Assembly: GCA_003133425.1 (NCBI GenBank)
Contig: PKXI01000297.1
Location: 1-10,868 of the forward strand
DNA from: Acidobacteriaceae bacterium
GTDB taxonomy: Bacteria; Acidobacteriota; Terriglobia; Terriglobales; Acidobacteriaceae
Reading direction: 5' to 3'
DNA: 10,868 bases
Part shown: positions 6,706 to 10,868 of the stretch, one piece after another
Position numbering within the stretch: the first letter of the stretch is position 1
How the letters are laid out: every line of letters begins with the position of its first letter
Notes under the pieces: model-generated
The model's database searches: none
Told to the model about the DNA's origin: nothing
What the model saw: the letters and a program-made list of their open reading frames with translations, nothing else
Translations under genes and position numbers: made by a program

Positions 6706-8448
6706 ATGGACAACGCCACCATGGCTCGTCTGCTGGAGGAGACCGCCGATCTGCTGGAGATCGACGGCGGCGACAGCTTTCGCATCCGCAGCTATCGCCG
6801 CGCCGCCGAGGCAGCCGCGCAAACCACAATTGACCTGATGGCCGCCGCAGCCGATACAGCTCGCCTGCTGGAAATCCCCGGCATCGGCAAGGGGATGGCC
6901 GCCAACCTGCAAGCCATTGCCGCCACCGGTTCGCTGCCGCTTCGCGACGAGCTGCTGGCCAGGTACGGCGCAGGTCTTCTGGAACTGTTGAAGCTGCCCG
7001 GCATGGGACCCAAAACCGTTGCACTACTTTGGGATGCGGCCAAGATCGCCAGCATTGACGCCCTCGCCGAAGCCATTGATGCCGGCCGCCTTGCAGGACT
7101 GCCGCGCATGGGAACCAAGCAGATAGAAAAGCTGCGCAAGGGCATCGACGACTACCGCCGCAGCGCCGGCCGCTTCCGCATCGACGTCGTCGAGGAGGAA
7201 GCAAAGCGTATTGCTGCTTATCTGCTGGCTTTCAAGGGGATTGAACGAGTCACGCCGGCCGGCTCGCTGCGCCGTGGACGCGAAACCGCCGGCGACCTGG
7301 ATCTGTTGGCTACCGGCTCCGCCTGCGCGCCGGAGCATACCGCCGCCGCCGTGGAGTACGTTGCTGCTTACCCCGGCATTCAAGACATGATCGCCAAAGG
7401 CGAAAACAAGGTGAGCTTCCACGTGGGCCAGGGGTTGCAGGTGGACGTACGCCTGCTGCCGACGGCCTCCTATGGCGCCGCCCTGCAATACTTTACCGGC
7501 TCCAAGGCGCACAACGTTTCGCTGCGCCAACGCGCTCTGAAGATGGGCTATACGCTCAGCGAGTGGGCGCTGGCCCGGCTCGACGACGAATCTGTTGTTG
7601 CCGCCGCCACCGAAGAGGAGATTTACGCCGCCTTGGGCATGGACTGGATGCCGCCGGAGATGCGCGAGAACCTGGGCGAGATTGAGGCTGCGGCTCGCCA
7701 TGAGTTGCCTCGGCTGATCGAGCGCGGCGACATCAAGGGCGATCTCCACATGCACACCACCGCCAGCGATGGCCACAATTCAATCCTGGAAATGGCCGAG
7801 GCAGCCCTGGCTGTCGGCTACCAGTACATCGCCATCACCGACCACTCCAAAATTCTGGCTATGACCGGCGGCCTGGACGAGAAGCGGGCGCTCGAGCACA
7901 TCAGGAACATCCACGAAGTGGACCGGCGCATGGAGGGCCGCATCCGTATCTTCACCGGCATCGAGGTGGATATTCTGGCCGACGGTACGCTCGATCTGGA
8001 TGACGAGGTGCTCGCGCAGATGGATGTAGTGATCGCCAGCATCCATACCCGATTTGAGCAGAGCCGCGAGGAGATGACAGCGCGCGTGATCAAGGCCATC
8101 GAGAATCCGAATGTGCGCATCCTGGGCCATCCCACCGGCCGGTTGCTGTTGCGCCGCGAACCCTTTGCCATGGATATGGGAGCGGTGCTGCGCCGTGCCG
8201 CCGAACTAGGCGTCGCCGCCGAACACAACGCCGCTCCCGAGCGCCTTGACCTGAACGACCGCGACCTGCGCCTGGCCAAGGAACTGGGTTGCAAAATCGT
8301 GATCAACTCGGATTCCCACGACAGCCGCAACCTGGGCAAGATGGACTACGGCATCCGCCAACTGCGCCGCGCCTGGCTGGGGCCGGGCGATGTGTTGAAT
8401 ACCCTGGGGGCAGAGGATTTGCTGGGCGCATTACGGCCCCAAAGGTGA
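6706..8448 (+). CDS. polX: DNA polymerase/3'-5' exonuclease PolX (family X with PHP domain)
   Basis: A 580-aa repair polymerase that fills short gaps, probably in base excision repair. Residue numbers are from the ATG at 6706. Order of domains: N-terminal 8-kDa-like and helix-hairpin-helix region (1-100; EIPGIGKG, LPGMGPKT); polymerase palm with GSLRRGRETAGDLDLL (186-201; Asp197 and Asp199) and VDVRLLP (third Asp at 247); thumb; and a C-terminal PHP domain from about 345 with metal ligands in HMHTTASDGH (348, 350, 355), ITDH (380), GIEVD (420), IHT (447), GHPTG (475) and NSDSHD (536, 538), which confers 3'-5' exonuclease activity in bacterial PolX. Length matches the family. The frame is open from a GTG at 6670, but the family N-terminus starts at MDNATMARLLEE, with GGGGG about nine bases ahead. 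Usual partner genes such as mutS2 are not visible downstream. Confidence 0.95.
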   Translation: MDNATMARLLEETADLLEIDGGDSFRIRSYRRAAEAAAQTTIDLMAAAADTARLLEIPGIGKGMAANLQAIAATGSLPLRDELLARYGAGLLELLKLPGMGPKTVALLWDAAKIASIDALAEAIDAGRLAGLPRMGTKQIEKLRKGIDDYRRSAGRFRIDVVEEEAKRIAAYLLAFKGIERVTPAGSLRRGRETAGDLDLLATGSACAPEHTAAAVEYVAAYPGIQDMIAKGENKVSFHVGQGLQVDVRLLPTASYGAALQYFTGSKAHNVSLRQRALKMGYTLSEWALARLDDESVVAAATEEEIYAALGMDWMPPEMRENLGEIEAAARHELPRLIERGDIKGDLHMHTTASDGHNSILEMAEAALAVGYQYIAITDHSKILAMTGGLDEKRALEHIRNIHEVDRRMEGRIRIFTGIEVDILADGTLDLDDEVLAQMDVVIASIHTRFEQSREEMTARVIKAIENPNVRILGHPTGRLLLRREPFAMDMGAVLRRAAELGVAAEHNAAPERLDLNDRDLRLAKELGCKIVINSDSHDSRNLGKMDYGIRQLRRAWLGPGDVLNTLGAEDLLGALRPQR

Positions 8449-8459
8449 CATGGGTGAAT

Positions 8460-8481
8460 TTTGCACCGATTCCGGTGCAAA
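8460..8481. other. Perfect 9-bp-stem inverted repeat after polX
   Basis: TTTGCACCG (8460-8468) and CGGTGCAAA (8473-8481) pair perfectly around ATTC, 11 bases past the polX stop and 75 bases before the next start codon. There is no T tract on the plus strand, so it is either a weak terminator, an mRNA end-stabilising hairpin, or a dyad operator for the downstream gene. Confidence 0.5.
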
Positions 8482-8556
8482 TCGAGGTACCATTCGTAAT
8501 GCACTGAAAGGATTTCATGGCCTGAACTGAGCTTGTCAGGCTAAGATAAGGGCGCT

Positions 8557-9177
8557 ATGAGCCTGCTCAATCAGGAAACGCCGGACGAAATTGACGACGC
8601 TGCCCGAGGTGAAGAATTCACCAAGGGAAGCAGCCACGTGGTCTGGGCCACTGTGGTAGCGACTGTACTGGTCAGCATCGCCATCGCGATCTACGTGATC
8701 GCCGGCGAAAAGCCACCTGCGATTACCGGCGAAATTGTGGCGGTGTGGGCTCACCCGCAACACACTGAGACCTCGGGCCTGGATGCCAGCGGCGCTCCCA
8801 TGCCCAAGGAAAGTTTTGACCAGGTGTTGGTTTTTACTGAGGTGCGGCTGCATAACAAGGGCAAGACGCCGCTTTTCCTGCTCACGATTCTGACCAATGC
8901 CACGGTAGAAGACGGCATCCATTCGAGCTATGCGGCCTCCCAGTCCGACTACGACCGGGTGTTTCTGGCCTATCCGGGGATTCCGGTTCCGCACGGTCCG
9001 TCGCTGCCGCTTAGTCTGACCCTGGACCCCGGGCAGTCCGTGGACGGAACCCTTGTCTCATCGTTTCGCCTGACCAAACAGCAGTGGGACGCGCGCAAGG
9101 ACCTGAATTTCAGCTTTACCTTCCGCTACCAGCCAAGCCTGGTGCTCACGCCCCACGCCGCGGTTATTGAGCAGTAG
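8557..9177 (+). CDS. Unrecognised single-pass membrane-anchored protein
   Basis: A 206-aa protein I cannot assign to a named family. It has a short polar acidic N-terminus, one strong hydrophobic segment (about 28-50, WATVVATVLVSIAIAIYVIA) and then a roughly 155-residue domain rich in beta-branched residues, with stretches such as VLVFTEVRLHNKGKTPLFL (about 94-112) and FRLTKQQW. Alternation of hydrophobic residues and the LHNKGKTPL turn resemble an Ig-like beta-sandwich. The likely topology is inner-membrane anchor with the domain outside the cytoplasm, but no cleavage site or lipobox is present. AAGGG precedes the ATG by about 6 bases. It is 108 bp after polX, separated by a hairpin, and its 3' end overlaps the convergent gene by 14 bp. 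Confidence 0.8.
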   Translation: MSLLNQETPDEIDDAARGEEFTKGSSHVVWATVVATVLVSIAIAIYVIAGEKPPAITGEIVAVWAHPQHTETSGLDASGAPMPKESFDQVLVFTEVRLHNKGKTPLFLLTILTNATVEDGIHSSYAASQSDYDRVFLAYPGIPVPHGPSLPLSLTLDPGQSVDGTLVSSFRLTKQQWDARKDLNFSFTFRYQPSLVLTPHAAVIEQ

Positions 9178-9991
9178 GCGGAACGGGCGCGCCCTTCGGC
9201 GTAGTTAGATACCCTGTGATCTGGTTCTTTGAATTGATGGAATTTACCACAATCTCAAAGAGTGCCGGATCCTTGCCGCTGTAAAACTGCAGCGGTTCGT
9301 TCACATTCCTGTCCTTCTTCTCGTAATTCTTGTCGTCGGCGAGGATGTTCAGGGTGAACTTATTCTTCTTCTGGTCGGTTTTCTTCAACTCCAGGCTCAC
9401 CGTGCCCACGGGCTTCTTCTGGCCCTTGGTCAATGTGAACTCGTAGTAGTTGCGATCGCCCTTGTGTTGCAGCAGGACCAGCTCGTCGTGATTGCGGGCG
9501 ATGACGCTGTTTGTACTGCTCAGGTCGCCCTTCACCGCCAACAACTGGCTGATCGTCGTGGCCAGGTCGGTCTGCGTCTTGGCCACGTCGGTCTTCACCC
9601 CGCCCACGTCGGTCTTCACACTGGACACATCGCTGGCCACGGCGGTCACCTGCTGCGCGGTCTGCTTCTGGGCGGTATCGAGCCGCGCAGCGTCGGCTTG
9701 CTCGCGGCGGATAATATCCTGAGCGCGCTGGTCCATCTGCTTCTGCGTCAATCCCAAAGATTTTCCAAGCTCATCGGTAGTTACCTGCAGGCGGGCGTCG
9801 GTCTCACGCTGTTCTGCAGCCAGTTTTACGTTCTCCTGCTTGGCATCGGCCAGTTCCGTTGCCTGGGTCGCCAACTTGCCGTTCAGCGTGTAGCACCAGA
9901 TCAGTCCGCCGAGCGCGGCCACAAGCGCCGCGGCAATGACTCCGAGCAATGCGCCGGAGTGGGTTCTTGGGGTTTCTTCAGTTTCGCTCAT
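9164..9991 (-). CDS. Unrecognised membrane-anchored coiled-coil protein
   Basis: A 275-aa protein without a family I can name. After a polar N-terminus there is one hydrophobic segment (about 13-33), then a long predicted coiled coil (about 40-165) rich in Ala, Gln, Glu, Lys and Asp, including a heptad-like run with VKTDVGG, VKTDVAK and TQTDLAT (125-145). The end (about 180-262) is a compact, lysine-rich beta domain (YYEFTLTKGQKK, VSLELKKTD, FTLNILADD). The build is anchor, stalk and head, suggesting a periplasmic or surface-exposed head held away from the membrane. The start is well supported: GGAAGG lies six bases before the ATG. It is convergent with the 206-aa membrane protein and overlaps it tail to tail. 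Stalk similarity to other coiled coils would be uninformative; the head domain is the part to search. Confidence 0.8.
   Translation of the reverse strand: MSETEETPRTHSGALLGVIAAALVAALGGLIWCYTLNGKLATQATELADAKQENVKLAAEQRETDARLQVTTDELGKSLGLTQKQMDQRAQDIIRREQADAARLDTAQKQTAQQVTAVASDVSSVKTDVGGVKTDVAKTQTDLATTISQLLAVKGDLSSTNSVIARNHDELVLLQHKGDRNYYEFTLTKGQKKPVGTVSLELKKTDQKKNKFTLNILADDKNYEKKDRNVNEPLQFYSGKDPALFEIVVNSINSKNQITGYLTTPKGAPVPPTAQ
9583..9619. repeat. 21-bp tandem duplication within the coiled-coil gene
   Basis: The 16-mer CCACGTCGGTCTTCAC occurs at 9583-9598 and again at 9604-9619, a period of 21 bp (seven codons). It encodes the repeated VKTDVGG heptad, and a third, diverged copy lies next to it. 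It looks like a slippage-made extension of the coiled-coil stalk. Confidence 0.75.
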
Positions 9992-10088
9992 TCTTTACCT
10001 TCCTTTTTTCGGGGGGCCCATGCTTGAAGCCGCTCCGGGTTGGATGGCGTCATCCCGTTCGATTAGACGCCAATTCTCGGAAGAAATT

Positions 10089-10106
10089 CTCCTGAACTTC
10101 CAGGAG
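10089..10106. repeat. Inverted repeat CTCCTG/CAGGAG
   Basis: Six-base perfect arms (10089-10094, 10101-10106) around AACTTC, about 100 bp upstream of the coiled-coil gene. It could be an operator dyad; arm length is modest, so chance is not excluded. Confidence 0.3.
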
Positions 10107-10298
10107 CTTCCCATGTTTTCACGAAGATCGAACTCCGCAGACCGAGCTGGGGAGGATTCGCTCCGCGCTCCTCCAGGGAATCTACAGAATATCGGAGAAA
10201 GCCGGAATGTGCAGGAAATCCTGTCCAGCCCGCCGCCATTTTCAGGCCCTGGAGCCGGTCAGTCTGTGCGCTATTGCTCATTCCCCGTCCCACCCACC

Positions 10299-10328
10299 GT
10301 GACAATCATTGAATGGTTCCGTTATAAA
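10299..10328 (+). promoter_or_regulatory. Candidate sigma-70 promoter for citrate synthase
   Basis: GTGACA (10299-10304, five of six against TTGACA) and TATAAA (10323-10328, five of six against TATAAT) are separated by 18 bp. It is the best promoter match seen in the window and points toward gltA. It implies a start near 10335 and a leader of nearly 200 nt. Confidence 0.5.
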
Positions 10329-10375
10329 CATCTTTACCGCATTTTTTGAGCCGGGTCCTTGTCCCATGCCAGAGT

Positions 10376-10417
10376 CCCCAGCAAAAAAGCGGGGCCTCGG
10401 CGACGGGTCTTTGTCGC
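10376..10417 (+). promoter_or_regulatory. Two adjacent short hairpins in the presumed gltA leader
   Basis: First hairpin: CCCC (10376-10379) pairs with GGGG, with an inner GC/GC step around six A. Second: GCGAC (10400-10404) pairs with GTCGC (10413-10417) around eight bases. Neither is followed by a T tract. They may shape the leader of the citrate synthase mRNA, but the stems are short. Confidence 0.3.
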
Positions 10418-10530
10418 AGAGGTGCTAATTACGGGGGCTCCCGGCATACAATTTCGTGCTCGCTGGGGTAACCACTCGGTAAATTCATCGAATTCTTAAA
10501 GAGATCATTGCAAGGGAGAACCTGAAGGCT

Positions 10531-10868
10531 ATGTCGACAGCTGTCGTTGGGAAGGGTCTGGAAGGAATTGTCGCGGCAAACTCCGGTATTTGCTGGATCG
10601 ACGGTGAGGCAGGCGTCCTGTCCTACCGGGGAATCGATATCCACGAACTGGCGGAGCACTCGACATTCGAGGAGACCACCTACCTGCTCTGGAACGGTAT
10701 TCTGCCCAATGAGCTCGAGTTGCGCGAATTTACGTCGCAACTGACGCTGGCCCGGTCGCTGGATCAGCGCATCATCGACATGATGCGCGCCTTTCCGCCT
10801 GCGGCCACGCCTATGGAAGTGCTGCGCACCACAGTCTCCGCGCTCAGCTTCTACGATGCCGACGAGAA
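10531..10868 (+). CDS. gltA: Citrate synthase, N-terminal part (cut by window end)
   Basis: An open frame of 112 codons runs from ATG 10531 to the window edge without a stop. It begins MSTAVVGKGLEGIVAANSG and continues with ICWIDGEAGVLSYRGIDIHELAE, TFEETTYLLWNGILP and LDQRIIDMMRAFP; this is the N-terminal domain of the short citrate synthase type (as in Bacillus CitZ) that condenses oxaloacetate and acetyl-CoA at the entry of the TCA cycle. The YRGIDI motif and the LLWNG segment are diagnostic. Catalytic His and Asp residues lie beyond the window, so 2-methylcitrate synthase cannot be fully excluded. AAGG lies only two bases before the ATG, and a better-formed AGGGAG lies about 13 bases ahead, so neither Shine-Dalgarno spacing is ideal; homologous N-termini support this start. 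Confidence 0.9.
   Translation, partial: MSTAVVGKGLEGIVAANSGICWIDGEAGVLSYRGIDIHELAEHSTFEETTYLLWNGILPNELELREFTSQLTLARSLDQRIIDMMRAFPPAATPMEVLRTTVSALSFYDADE

Larger units (their letters stand above)
9992..10530. other. 539-bp gene-free region between coiled-coil gene and citrate synthase
   Basis: No convincing gene is present: the open frames here (for example 10063-10305 minus, and 9936-10349 plus, which runs antisense into the neighbour) have no family character and poor starts. The stretch should hold the divergent promoters of both neighbours. It contains a 6-bp-stem inverted repeat CTCCTG/CAGGAG (10089-10106), a sigma-70-like promoter match (10299-10328), and two short GC-rich hairpins between that promoter and the citrate synthase start. 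Confidence 0.6.

Noticed and set aside
6575..7204. 209-aa minus-strand open frame reaching into the uvrD-polX gap
   Set aside because: Arg/Trp/Cys-rich translation antisense to polX, no recognisable domain or ribosome binding site.
7024..7776. 250-aa minus-strand open frame under polX
   Set aside because: Antisense to conserved polymerase motifs; composition typical of a shadow frame.
9583..9619. Direct repeats considered as a CRISPR-like array
   Set aside because: Only two near-perfect units with a 21-bp period in coding phase; it is a protein heptad repeat.
9464..10027. 187-aa plus-strand open frame opposite the coiled-coil gene
   Set aside because: His/Gln/Leu-rich translation of the reverse of a heptad repeat; the minus-strand gene has the good ribosome binding site and domain build.
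10063..10305. 80-aa minus-strand open frame in the gene-free region
   Set aside because: TTG start, no clear Shine-Dalgarno and no family-like segment; it overlaps the likely promoter region.

Overview
The window reads as a GC-rich chromosomal segment of a free-living bacterium. The mix of genes (a UvrD/PcrA helicase with a long acidic insert, a PolX with a PHP domain, a short-form citrate synthase, and membrane-anchored proteins of unknown function) and the overall style of the proteins suggest Acidobacteriota (Terriglobia). That placement is inference from sequence flavour; there is no rRNA or other marker to settle it.

Layout. (1) 2-1024: a complete IS630-family insertion sequence with terminal inverted repeats, TA flanks and a transposase on the minus strand split over two frames at a run of eight A. 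(2) 1074-3503: three minus-strand genes, transcribed in the order LOG-family phosphoribohydrolase, deoxyribose-phosphate aldolase (deoC), Gfo/Idh/MocA-type oxidoreductase. The last two look like a small sugar or nucleoside catabolic pair. (3) 3656-8448: two plus-strand DNA-maintenance genes, a UvrD/PcrA helicase and a family-X DNA polymerase (polX), separated by about 215 bp that hold a perfect 10-bp-stem hairpin. (4) 8557-9991: two unrecognised proteins with one N-terminal membrane segment each, convergent and overlapping by 14 bp at their 3' ends. (5) 9992-10530: a 539-bp gene-free stretch with a promoter-like sequence and several short hairpins. (6) 10531 to the window end: the first 112 codons of a citrate synthase, cut by the window edge.

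How the parts relate. LOG and uvrD are divergent and share a 152-bp intergenic region. uvrD and polX are codirectional and both concern DNA repair, but the hairpin between them argues against tight cotranscription. Most of the window is ordinary housekeeping sequence. The parts that stand out are the frame junction of the transposase, the acidic insert in the helicase 2B region with an internal motif duplication, the convergent pair of membrane-anchored unknowns, and the long structured region ahead of citrate synthase. I found no CRISPR array, tRNA, rRNA, or recognisable defence or secretion system.
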